In this document: positions 52,501 to 60,000 of the stretch, piece by piece
Layout of the letters: every line of letters starts with the position of its first letter
Numbering within the stretch: position 1 is the first letter of the stretch
DNA from: Bugula neritina
Lineage: Eukaryota; Bryozoa; Gymnolaemata; Cheilostomatida; Bugulidae
Assembly (NCBI GenBank): GCA_964035545.1
Contig: OZ037767.1
Location: forward strand, 3,110,680-3,170,679
Direction: 5' to 3'
DNA length: 60,000 nucleotides
Made by a program: the position numbers and the translations under genes
Notes under the pieces: model-generated
Database searches by the model: none
Seen by the model: the letters and a program-made list of their open reading frames with translations, nothing else
Told to the model about the DNA's origin: nothing

Positions 52501-55500
52501 AATGGAGGATCTATAGATAGAATAGATGGGATGTTAAAAAGCAGGTGATCTACATATTTATATAAATAATTATATGATTTACATATAAATAAATAGAATG
52601 ATAACATGATATTAATATATTATTAAAATAAAACTAGCAATGCAAACACAGCACTAATAATAGCACTGCACTATACAGCTATACAACAGGCTACTGAAAG
52701 GGAAAGGCATAGCCTGGGAACCTACCTGTTGTTCTCAATGTTGTTGATGCAGGCTTGTATGAACTGAAGCTTGATGGTGACCGACATGTCGTATGGACAG
52801 AGTAGAACACCGAGCAGCTTTTCTGCTTCATTGGCCAGACCTTCGGGTAGTAACACCTGCAGCAATACATACAGAGCAAGTTTACACAAAGTAAGTATAT
52901 ACAAAGTAAGTATGTATACAGAGTAAGTGTATATGCATTTTAGCAATTACTCCCATAAGGTTTTAATCTACAGATGATTATCTAACTTTATGATCTAAAG
53001 CTTGGTACTTGTAACAAATTACGCAATAAAATATTTTTACGATTAATTTTATTGTAAATTTTTTGCCTAATTAAATATTTCGAATTATACAGATATGTAT
53101 ACATAGCGTACATTAGACATATATACATAGTCAGTATGAATAGAACAAATATAGGGTAAATATATGCAGAGCAATCATATAACCGCATAACATACAGAGC
53201 AAATAAAACACAGAGTATCATATACATAGTAATCACACACAGAGTATTATATACAGAGTATCATACACAGAGTATCATACACAGAGTATCATATACATAG
53301 TATCATACACAGAGTATCATACACAGAGTATCATACACAGAGTATCATACACAGAGTATCATACACAGAGTATCATACACAGAGTATCACACACAGAGTA
53401 TCATATACAGAGTATCACTGCAGACTCTTACCGCCTTGTCCTCCTGAATCAAGTCCCAGAGTATGGTGTGCCCCGGCTCCGTTATCTTAGCAATATCCAG
53501 GTACTTGGCAGCGATAGACAGCTGGTCAGCTAATAGCATGTTCAGCTCTTCGTGCATTGACCCTGAGCTCGATCTCATCCCTTCAATAAGTAGTGACTTA
53601 ATTCAGTATAACAGACAGTACGATACAGATATTATATACTAACTTGTAGCATAGCTTCAGTATTACAGTAGTACACATTCTAATATCACTGAATACTTAT
53701 AAGTATCACACACAATGGAACCAAAGCAACAAAATACTGTTACTGGCTAATCCAACTATAGAAATAAAAAGTCACACTTGGAGCAGATACTCAAGTGTTT
53801 AATCTAAAGATAATGCTAATACTAGTTGAGCCAATCAGATCACAGCTTACATTTACTAGGTGGAGATGGCGGTGTCGTAGGACTGTGCGGACCCGCCGAG
53901 GCAGCGCAAACCTTGGCGCAATTTTTCCGGTTCATTTCGTTGTCGATCCTCTCCAATTCCTCCTCCGACGCATTGTAATCTTCACCGTCAAAGTCGGTCA
54001 TGTTTTTCTCCGACTTGGTAGACCCATCGTGAGAGCTGGCCGGACTGTGAACTCGTTTGACTCCTTCAGATGTGGAGATTCTCTCCAGATCTTCTATGGT
54101 TACAGGGAGACTGGGGTGGAGCAGGACACCACCCTCACCACCTGCGCCTACAGCCATCTGATCCATGGCGCTGTCAGCCTTGGGAGAGGAGAGATAGGTT
54201 CTGGTGATACCAGGTAGGACAGAGGTTGTTGGGCTGGAGCTGTCCTACAAAGAACATAACAAAGAAGATTGAAACAAAAATGTACAATTGATCACAAAAT
54301 TTCTCAGGAACTGAAAATATACATACATGTGCAGTGACAGCAACACTGTAATTGTCAATAGACAATAGACTATTGAGCAGTTTTGACCGGCTAGAATGTT
54401 ACACACGCACTCAGACATGCACACACACAGCTGCGGCTGTAATACTCACCCTTGGAGACTCTTCAGATGGTGTAGGCTTGTTGGTGGATCCTTCGGGTAA
54501 GTCATAGACAATCTGTACCGGGTTTTCAGTACCTCCCATCTGAAACCACAACAAATCTCCTACGGCAACTGAGAACTCATGGAGAGGTCATTGTTAATAA
54601 TAACTGCTGATGCATAACCATTACATTATGAATTGAATAACCAAAGGTGAAGGTCACTATAGATATTCTAAATAAACAGTAAACATGTGACAGACATTGG
54701 TAAGTGACTCACTCTTGAAAGGACGCTCAAAGGCAACGCTCTTTTGGGACGGGAAGGAAGTTGCATATCGCTCTCACTTTCACTCGACTCTTCCGATTCC
54801 TCGTCTGTCGAGCAGACGCTGATCTCTTGATCCATTGATGTCTCCAAGAAATCTGACAACATGTTGATAAATATCTACTGGTGTTAATGGCGGAAGCAGT
54901 GGGATGCATATATCTATTGATAACACCAGTATACTTCTGCTGTCGCTATTGTGAGGCAGCAATCGCATACTAATTGTAAAAACTCTGCAACCAATATTTT
55001 AGATCCGTTTATCCACTTCCTGTTTAGAAATGCATTCTAATTGTAAATAAAAATAAAAACACAGCACTGTTAGCTTACAGGCAAGATAAATTGAATTTTA
55101 GTAACATCCCACAAGGCATAGCCACTAAATATACATTGATGTTTTAAATCACAACAAAATACACAATATGGCTGCTGGTAAGAGATCCGATTTCTTAAAA
55201 CAGGTAGGTCAATAGGTCCTCAACCTGCAGGTACTGTGAACACACTTACCTGTGCTAGCACCTTTAGCACCGGTTTTCTCTTCTTGACTCTGGATGAGCC
55301 AGAGCCTTTTAGTGAGAGAAGAGAGAAGTAGAAGCGTCTGTTCAGAATGAGAGGGGGGTTCTAGTGACCCCAACAGATCCATGAGATGAACGAGAGGAAC
55401 ACAGGTTAGATGTTTGACTAGTAATATCAGCACATCCTGTACTTGTCTGGAGCAGTGCTTTTGCTATAACAAGGTACATCACATGAGGTAAATACACAAT

Positions 55501-58431
55501 CACCTAAACAGTACTACTTTACAGTATTACTACAATATATAGTACTACTACTATTCAGCAACTCTACAATATTACCATAGAGCTTCACTATGCTGTATTA
55601 TTATAAAGTATGACTATACAGTATTACTATAAAATATCACTATACATTGTTACCATTCAGTATTACCATACAGTATTACTATACAGTGTCACTATAAAAT
55701 ATCACTAAAAAGTATTACCATACAGTATTACTATACAGTGTCACTATAAAATGCTGGATAAGTTTCAATGGTTTAATAAAGTAATTTATTGCTATATTTA
55801 TTTTTACATTAGAATACAACATAAACGAAATACTTTTGCTACATGCTATAAGCCTGATTATACACACTACAGCTGGTAGCACACCATAACACAAAGTCGA
55901 TGCCTACCATTCCGGCAGCCCACATGCTGTCAATATGCTCAGCTGTTATCTTCCCCTCGTTTGCGAGAAAGTTCAATACTATTTGGCTTTGTTTGACTAG
56001 TTCGTTGTGGAGATTTGGTCCAAATATGTGTTCTATAATACGATTGGTCACTAACCATTCAGCCAATAACAAACCAGCTCTAAAATATACATTACATAAT
56101 AATTAGTACGTACAATAAAACTCTCAATATAAGAGAATACAACTCTCAATATAAGAGAATACAACTCTCAATGAGACAAAACTCTTCTAAAAAAAAATTC
56201 ACTTGGTCCATCATTGAAGTAATGGAACACAACTGTATCATCTGTTGCCAATAGCAAACACATTTTGAATAGCTATCTGTAGAAATAGTAGAAATAAATA
56301 GGAAAGAATGAGAGTGAAAGTTAAGTGCTTATAGTGTAAAAAGAACATTGCAGAAAATGTTGGTAAAGGAGAGGGAGATAGAAAGAAGAATTAGAGAGAC
56401 CAAAGGGGGAGAGAGGAGGATACAAGAGGGGGAGAAAGGGGAGATTAGAAGAGAGAGGGGAAGAGAGAGGGGAAGAGAGAGGGGAAGAGAGAGGGGAAGA
56501 GAGAGGGGAAGAGAGAGGGGAAGAGAGAGGGGAAGAGAGAGAGAGAGGGGAAGAGAAAGGGGAAGAGAGAGGGGAAGAGAGAGAGAGAGGGGGGAAGAGA
56601 GAGGGGCAGAGAGAGGGGAAGAGAGAGGGGAAGAGGCAGGAGAGGAAATAGGAGAGAGTAGAAGAGAGAGGGGAAGAGAGAGGGGAAGAGAAAGGGGAAG
56701 AGAGAGGGGAAGAGAGAGGGGAAGAGAGAGGGGAAGAGAGAGGGGAAGAGGCAGGAGAGGAAATAGGAGAGAGTAGAAGAAAGAGGGGAAGAGAGAGGGG
56801 CAGAGAGAGGGGAAGAGAGAGGGGCAGAGAGAGGGGAAGAGAGAGGGGAAGAGGCAGGAGAGGAAATAGGAGAGAGTAGAAGAAAGAGGGGAAGAGAGAG
56901 GGGAAGAGAGAGGGGAAGAGAGAGAGGGGAAGAGAGAGGGGAAGAGAGAGAGAGGGGAAGAGAAAGGGGGGAAGAGAGAGGGGGGAAGAGAGAGAGAGGG
57001 GAAGAGAAAGGGGAAGGGAGAGGGGGGAAGAGAGAGAGAGGGGAAGAGAGAGGGGAAGAGAGAGGGGAAGAGAGAGGGGAAGAGAGAGGGGAAGAGAGAG
57101 GGGAAGAGAGAGGGGAAGAGAGAGAGGGGAAGAAATAGGAGAGAGTAGAAGAAAGAGGGGAAAAGGGACATAAAGAGAGTTGTATACTCACGCTATCAGC
57201 TGCTCCCCTTCCTGAGAGTTTAGAGCTTCATTGAACAGTGCCACTTGACCCTTCAGAAATAACAACAGAATAAACAATTCTCCAACAGCAAGCATAGCAA
57301 TCAATTACATGGTGCAACGTCAAACATTAACAGATAAAAACCTTAACATAATCTCTTATGTTTCGAATTTATTTCCTGTTGCATGTGCAGAGCAGTCATC
57401 AAGTGGTAGAATATTTAGCTTAGTGAGTTTAATCTGCACCTGTCAGAATGAGAATGCTGACTTCTCCAGTCAACATCCATTGAAAAGGAAATCAATCAAT
57501 AAGTTATAATAACAGCAGCCACTAATTTAACCCCTCCTTTCCTGAATATGTCAATTATTGGCGTGGAGAGCCATTTAAACATAATATTATTATTACAGTT
57601 AACATTGAAGTCAATAAATAATGAATTTAAAATTACAGTTTGATAATGTTAAGAGATATATAAATATTTATGTACAACATCCAATAAATTAGGAGAACAT
57701 ATAATATTATGCTTAACGCTTACATACAGTATAAATGGAACTCACATTAAGTTGCTGGAGACCAGCTATTCGTATCTTGAGAGTTGAACAGATAAAGTAT
57801 TTATATGACAGTCTCAGATAGTCTCTGTCAAACAGGGCTTTCACCGGACTGGGTTCCTTGATCAAAGACATGACTAGTTCGGTGACGTTCCTACTCCCAG
57901 CCTGTCTCAGCTGATCATCTGACAGACTACACATGTACCTGCAACACCCCAACACTCAACTACCATTTGACAACTAATCCACTAGTAAACCAATTACTAT
58001 ACTATCATTTCTATTATCTTACTATTCCTATATTACTATTACATTAATATATATACATCTGAATAAATCCTTAGTCCAATTTAACAACAAAAAACCTTTC
58101 CATCAGCGGTTTCTCACAGGGATAGTGACTATAAATTTGTGTGAATTTTATTAATATATTACTGTATTGCTACTATTTTTCAGTATTATGTTTTATTTTA
58201 TGGATCTGAAAGCAGATTCTTTGCACTCGGTGGGTATACTATTTGCTGTAATTGTATGTTTTACAGTAAATTAGGTATTTAGACACCCCACTGCACTCCA
58301 CTAAAGCATGCTATAAACTGGCATTTACACACACATGCCTTTTATCTGATACGTAAAACTCACCTTACTATCGTTGGCTTCAAAGGGAATATATGTGTTT
58401 CTATAGCACCGACTGTTAACCAATGTTTTAG
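28554..58431 (-). CDS. USP34: USP34-type giant ubiquitin carboxyl-terminal hydrolase (5' partial)
   Basis: Fifty-six minus-strand exons, all with GT-AG borders and agreeing phases, give about 9.5 kb of coding sequence (about 3,170 codons); vertebrate USP34 has about 3,550. USP34 is a cysteine protease that removes ubiquitin, with known roles in Wnt/axin, BMP and DNA-damage signalling. Long helical-repeat regions flank a central USP catalytic domain. Diagnostic matches run throughout: YMCSLSDDQLRQ and HIFGPNLHNE near the N-terminus, YVGLQNLGATCYM at the catalytic Cys, KKVRAEKRACFK, TGTADGGHYYSF at the catalytic His, KEKPTMVQWIELLTKQFN, ADHDDQEVV and MYHEATACHV after it. The N-terminal part before 58431 was not found in the window. 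The last exon either splices at 28580 (GTGAGT) or reads on to a TGA at 28554-28556. Many introns hold minisatellites. Identity is near certain; individual exon limits were read by eye. Confidence 0.93.
28580..32069 (-). CDS. USP34: USP34 exons, C-terminal part
   Basis: Exons: 31929-32069, 31245-31489, 30747-30870, 30194-30420, 29825-29989, 29356-29605, 29012-29201, 28580-28779. Conserved: LTLLNSYSPSEVRLHCL, PYFPTRSSVKRL, ISIRPPHPQFGMFLHPSVVE, ALVAYEGIPLHFPYFAKLWT and SEPLTKKRKLALPS. The last two exons are poorly conserved and low in complexity; 29012-29201 holds four perfect ADNSSS repeats (18-bp units), then Lys/Ser-rich sequence. The end of the protein is uncertain (donor at 28580 versus stop at 28554). 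Confidence 0.87.
31030..31230. repeat. ATTACACCTGTAGATAT tandem array (~17 bp)
   Basis: About ten degenerate copies of ATTACACCTGTAGATAT in the USP34 intron between 30870 and 31245, ending some 15 bases from the donor of the 31245-31489 exon. Confidence 0.9.
32204..38333 (-). CDS. USP34: USP34 exons after the catalytic domain, first part
   Basis: Exons: 38141-38333, 37760-37950, 36956-37178, 36393-36572, 35714-35875, 35292-35387, 34780-35034, 34321-34488, 33707-33897, 33191-33368, 32718-32875, 32204-32415. Strongly conserved helical-repeat sequence: FMWQMCAIVPATLP, ETFIHAKEKPTMVQWIELL, YLPEYFSFLFEFARLGEEEK, NPKQTCKLIFSLSRNNEELA, CLISKDEKLM, NIGFNYI-LADHDDQEVV, MLPAYYGILAACC, TDEDRYTWV and GMYHEATACHV. 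The exon at 36393-36572 starts with an acidic SSEEDEDE stretch. Four of these exons border tandem arrays. Confidence 0.9.
32411..32710. repeat. ~62-bp tandem array carrying the exon 3' splice site
   Basis: The word GTACACTACAGTA recurs near 32411, 32474, 32536 and 32599 and, degenerate, near 32697. It is the complement of the true acceptor TACTGTAG|TGTAC of exon 32204-32415, including five exon bases, so each unit carries a decoy acceptor. Confidence 0.85.
34489..34712. repeat. 34-bp tandem array at an acceptor
   Basis: Six-plus copies of ACAGGATACAGTGCATTGTG plus 14 bases, at 34491, 34525, 34559, 34593, 34627, 34661 and 34695. The array abuts the acceptor of exon 34321-34488 and repeats its pyrimidine-rich tract; only the true copy keeps the terminal TAG. 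Confidence 0.92.
35395..35535. repeat. ~21-bp GAGTATACAGTACTTTACAAA array
   Basis: Five to six imperfect copies on the acceptor side of USP34 exon 35292-35387. Confidence 0.85.
36720..36800. repeat. 21-bp GGTGTCACATGAGTCAACTA array
   Basis: About four copies in the intron between 36572 and 36956; a short (TG)n lies at about 36862-36878 in the same intron. Confidence 0.85.
37190..37759. repeat. 25-bp donor-site satellite filling a USP34 intron
   Basis: About 23 copies of TAGTATACAGTATATTACAC plus TCACC, exact period 25. Read on the gene strand each unit contains TACTAG|GTGAGT, identical to the true donor of exon 37760-37950 including six exon bases. The array occupies nearly all of the 581-bp intron 37179-37759. 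Confidence 0.97.
38662..42952 (-). CDS. USP34: USP34 catalytic (peptidase C19) domain exons
   Basis: Exons: 42789-42952, 42253-42363, 41174-41278, 40793-40927, 40089-40337, 39549-39742, 39312-39444, 38662-38867. The Cys box YVGLQNLGATCYM places the nucleophile codon at 42858-42860 (about residue 1517 of the visible protein). The QQD-like box appears as PLNTGEQKDMTEFF. A zinc-finger-like CxxC is in MYTCSKCQKK. The His box TGTADGGHYYSF has its His at 39605-39607, and the third catalytic residue fits the Asp in LFNDSEVKPFD (39429-39431). The domain ends SAYMLFYERV. All catalytic residues are intact, so an active enzyme is expected. Confidence 0.95.
41508..42240. repeat. 15-bp AGAATACTAGAGAGT satellite
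   Basis: Roughly 49 copies of a 15-mer with two frequent variants (TACTAG/TACCAG; GAGAGT/GAGACT) in the 974-bp intron 41279-42252, ending about ten bases before the donor of exon 42253-42363. Confidence 0.97.
43218..48253 (-). CDS. USP34: USP34 exons, segment before the catalytic domain
   Basis: Exons: 48041-48253, 47388-47525, 47134-47220, 46599-46805, 46147-46264, 45597-45727, 44396-44668, 43691-43858, 43218-43395. Landmarks: RRVWELLMMVPTSPSILKAI, KLIYSMQ-IVEALSKKEKRPG, FITDGGLSHLFDIL, WYQDAFAYLLKLLCQFAIVP, the family block QDFMWLAGLLIDNMDE, FDLPSLADTLRKS, and AYDLLVELVKDSPDNYKFLH just before the catalytic core. The exon at 46599-46805 carries a Ser/Pro-rich low-complexity insert. Confidence 0.86.
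43391..43570. repeat. 36-bp array with 3'ss, six exon bases and 5'ss per unit
   Basis: Units start at 43391, 43427, 43463, 43499 and 43535. On the gene strand a unit reads ...ATATAG|GAGCTG|GTAAGTG...; TAG|GAGCTG copies the true acceptor of exon 43218-43395. Units vary between GGTAAGTG and GATAAGTG after GAGCT. Confidence 0.95.
44766..44837 (-). tRNA. tRNA-Pro (anticodon UGG)
   Basis: A complete cloverleaf reads on the minus strand. The acceptor stem GGCTTGT/ACAAGCC has seven perfect pairs; A box TGGTCTAGGGG; anticodon stem CTCGC/GCGAG with loop TTTGGGT (anticodon TGG); T arm CCGGG-TTCAAAT-CCCGG; discriminator C as usual for tRNA-Pro. No intron. A run of seven T follows within about ten bases on the gene strand, a pol III terminator. 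It lies inside the USP34 intron between 44668 and 45597, in the same orientation as the host gene. Sequence is close to animal cytosolic tRNA-Pro(UGG). Confidence 0.97.
47690..48040. repeat. Degenerate CTCACTAGTTACTCACACAC array
   Basis: Ten or more irregular copies (about 25-30 bp) reaching the donor of USP34 exon 48041-48253. The true donor context GTGTGTGAGTAACTAGTGAG recurs in the units. Confidence 0.9.
48586..53580 (-). CDS. USP34: USP34 exons, second segment
   Basis: Exons: 53432-53580, 52726-52856, 52301-52393, 51697-51795, 51302-51384, 50849-51003, 50186-50381, 49554-49723, 49315-49452, 48882-49118, 48586-48747. Recognisable USP34 stretches are ILWDLIQEDKAV, FIQACINNIENNR, RLQFLSFIYSYVASPEQF, QIDVIWECLV, TGFNLFHFLHEML, ERCMRCLMKALN and PVRMICGGQELSMDLD. 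At 50849-51003 the open frame extends to 51082, but phase (the upstream exon ends in one base) and the conserved sequence place the acceptor at 51004-51005, so the extra 26 codons are intronic. Confidence 0.85.
48770..48881. repeat. ~45-bp GTAGCACATATCCTGGTATT repeat filling an intron
   Basis: Two and a half copies make up most of the 134-bp intron 48748-48881, ending exactly at the donor of exon 48882-49118. Confidence 0.85.
49905..50172. repeat. 28-bp AGGTGTCTGCAAGTGTGACA array
   Basis: About nine copies on the donor side of USP34 exon 50186-50381. Confidence 0.93.
53215..53418. repeat. 14-bp AGAGTATCATACAC array
   Basis: About fourteen copies ending some 14 bases before the donor of USP34 exon 53432-53580. 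Confidence 0.93.
53851..58431 (-). CDS. USP34: USP34 exons, N-terminal region
   Basis: Exons in transcript order: 58364-58431, 57746-57938, 57192-57250, 55908-56079, 55250-55463, 54713-54852, 54450-54539, 53851-54244. They encode helical-repeat sequence aligning with human USP34 from roughly residue 300 (YMCSLSDDQLRQAGSRN, AEWLVTNRIIEHIFGPNLH, HIDSMWAAG, SLEPPSHSEQTLLLL), then a weakly conserved acidic/Ser-rich segment (STDEESEESSESESD; KSEKNMTDFDGEDYN). The KSEKNM-DFDGE block is shared with human USP34. The donor of 53851-54244 has an alternative at 53857 in the same phase, changing two residues. The exon before 58431 was not found. Confidence 0.85.
55500..55755. repeat. ACAGTATTACTATACAGTGT degenerate repeats
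   Basis: Irregular repetition of CAGTATTACTATA and CACTATAAAATAT words in the intron between 55463 and 55908, on the acceptor side of exon 55250-55463. Confidence 0.75.
56430..57170. repeat. Polypurine GAGAGGGGAA satellite
   Basis: About 740 bp that are almost wholly A/G on the plus strand (C/T on the transcript strand), built on the 10-mer GAGAGGGGAA with higher-order blocks containing GGCAGGAGAGGAAATAGGAG. It lies in the USP34 intron 56080-57191, ending about 15 bases before the donor of exon 57192-57250. Long Ser/Pro/Leu open frames across it are compositional. Confidence 0.97.
58069..58150 (+). mobile_element. 5'-truncated copy of the SINE at 22333-22516
   Basis: Shares AATTTAAC..., TTTCTCACAGGGATAGTGAC and TATAAA...TGTGTGAATTTTA-like tail words with the end of the element at 22333-22516 and lacks the tRNA-like head. 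It lies in a USP34 intron, opposite in orientation to the gene. Confidence 0.7.
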
Positions 58432-60000
58432 CTACAAAACAAATCATAAAATTATGTAGCAATGAAAAAAATTGATGAAAAAGTGCTACAAACACAATTT
58501 TGAAAGATATTCAAGTATGCTAGCTTTTGACATTCTCTACTCTATATAAACATATGCAGATAAAGTAATCCAAAAACATGGAAGTGGACAACTCCACACT
58601 AATACCAATGTAACCGTACACCAATACTAACAGCATGCTCATTTCCAAAGTTTAGGCCTTGAAATCTAACCTTTATACTTCAAGGCCTAAACTTTGCCAA
58701 ATATCAAACGCCACATGAATTAGTCCTACGCTACAGCTATGACTTAGTCCTACACTACAGCTATGACTTAGTCCTACACTGCAAGAAGTCAAATAAAAAA
58801 TTAAGTGCAAACTCTACCAGTTCTAACAATTGAGCAAGATTTTAAATGTCAATCATTGAAATGCCAAATCAGCGCTCAGTATGTTAGTCTAACTTCCTCT
58901 CTCCCTACTAGTCTGGCAGAAAAACACCAATTTTTGACTTAGGTTTGCACTCCCGGATAAAGTTTTTTTCTCTTCTGATTATTCAAATATAGGGTCTAGG
59001 TAAATGTTTCCAGGAGGGTGTGGACTTCTTACCCTTGAGCATTTTGAGAAATCCAAGATGGCCGCCAGGCACTAGACGATTCTCTATAATTCAAATGTAT
59101 CTACCCGCCGAGGCTAAATTTAAGGTTCCAATGCTTTGAAATCTTTAGAAATTAATATAATAAAGATGCATGTGCCTTTATCATGTGTATTATTGAGTAA
59201 TAGGCAAATGATCCCCAAGGGTAACTAAGCTAAGCCTTAATCATTCATTTTCTTAAGTTTAAACTAGCCTTGCCGTGTTTATAATTTCCTTGCATCTCTG
59301 CATCAGTTTGTTCTAAATTCATGAAAATTTACTGTATGGGGTGATTTTATATGCTGATTACAAATATGTCCAACAAATAAAACTGAAAGGGGTTCTGTAA
59401 AATTGAAATGCAACGTCATTGTCATTTGAGCTAAATAGCAATTTATTTCAAACTAGCATGCCTATCAAAAAGGTTTGTTGAGCTGCCAATTTAATAGTTA
59501 TTTCCAGTTTTAAAACTTTAGCCATGTTTTTAAAGTTAGATAAAAGGGGTCAACAACCTTAATAACACAATACCCTGACTTCTTAACATAATTTAATTGC
59601 TTTATTATTGACACATCATTTATCTAAATATTGACATTTTTGCTTTCGAAAACTACTTCTACTATCAGCACATTTGACTTTTTCTCTAAAAATATTTGTA
59701 AACAGTTTTTTTATGAATAAGAATCCATTTTATGCTGGGGAAAGTAATACATCTATTAGAACAGTGGTTCCCTACCTTTTTCATACCAATCTCCTTTCAT
59801 AAAAGTTTACTATTAATTTCTCCACTTTAATGACCTATGTTCAGTGCAATGGAACACCAAATGGTTGAAACTGATTTGGTAAAAGTAGTTAATTCTACTT
59901 TTGGTAGTTTCCTCAAAATGCTAAATAGAAAAAGTTTTCCCATAATGCACGGGGCCTGAGAATATTGGTGGGAGAGCTGTTGAAGCCAGTCTTTGATGAA
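58432..60000. other. USP34 upstream intron or 5' region, no exon identified
   Basis: Missing N-terminal exons should lie here or beyond. A minus-strand open stretch at the right edge (reads FIKDWLQQLSHQYSQ, 59955-60000) has no good donor and is not called. CCAAGATGGCCGCC near 59050 resembles a YY1 site but no transcript start can be tied to it. Mostly AT-rich, no gene seen. Confidence 0.4.

Noticed and set aside
56329-57191. Ser/Pro/Leu and Arg/Gly/Glu open frames of 142-280 codons
   Set aside because: They are translations of the GAGAGGGGAA satellite; any frame lacks stops there by composition.
59040-59070. YY1-like CCAAGATGGCCGCC as a USP34 promoter
   Set aside because: About 300 N-terminal residues are still missing upstream of 58431, and no first exon was found to connect it.

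Overview
This is animal nuclear DNA. It is AT-rich, its coding exons are short and interrupted by GT-AG introns, the genes carry poly(A) signals, a eukaryotic tRNA gene is nested in an intron, and a SINE-like repeat is present. The proteins (a canopy-family ER protein, secreted C-type-lectin/mucin/PAN proteins and a giant USP34-type deubiquitinase) point to a metazoan. The lectin-mucin family and the general style suggest an aquatic invertebrate, perhaps a spiralian, but that placement is inference.

Layout. 0.28-1.87 kb: an unrecognised four-exon plus-strand gene, tail-to-tail with an intronless minus-strand canopy-like gene ending in KDEL (2.1-2.7 kb). 5.9-27.0 kb: five paralogous secreted-protein genes, four on plus (5.9-9.8, 12.35-14.5, 16.3-18.6, 25.0-27.0 kb) and one on minus (21.0-23.75 kb). 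Each has a tiny signal-peptide exon, two exons for most of a C-type lectin domain, and a last exon with the end of the lectin domain, a Thr-rich mucin-like linker and a Cys-rich PAN/apple-like domain. All introns are phase 1. The second and third genes lie in a tandem duplication of about 4 kb. 27.9-58.4 kb: one minus-strand gene, a USP34 orthologue. I traced 56 phase-consistent coding exons (about 9.5 kb, about 3,170 codons). The N-terminal part (about 300 residues by comparison with vertebrate USP34) lies upstream and was not found in the window. A tRNA-Pro(UGG) gene sits in one of its introns.

The most unusual signal is in the introns. A large share of the USP34 introns, and one intron of the first gene, carry minisatellites that start at a splice site. 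In several the repeat unit copies the exon/intron boundary itself, exon bases included, giving rows of decoy 3' or 5' splice sites. One intron (37179-37759) is almost wholly a 25-bp donor-site satellite. Another array has units in which a 3' splice site, six exon bases and a 5' splice site follow each other.

The lectin genes probably encode mucin-like recognition or adhesive proteins at a body surface (inference). USP34 is an intracellular ubiquitin hydrolase and has no evident functional link to the lectin cluster. All exon limits were read by eye from splice consensus, reading frame and remembered family similarity; no alignment program or transcript was available.
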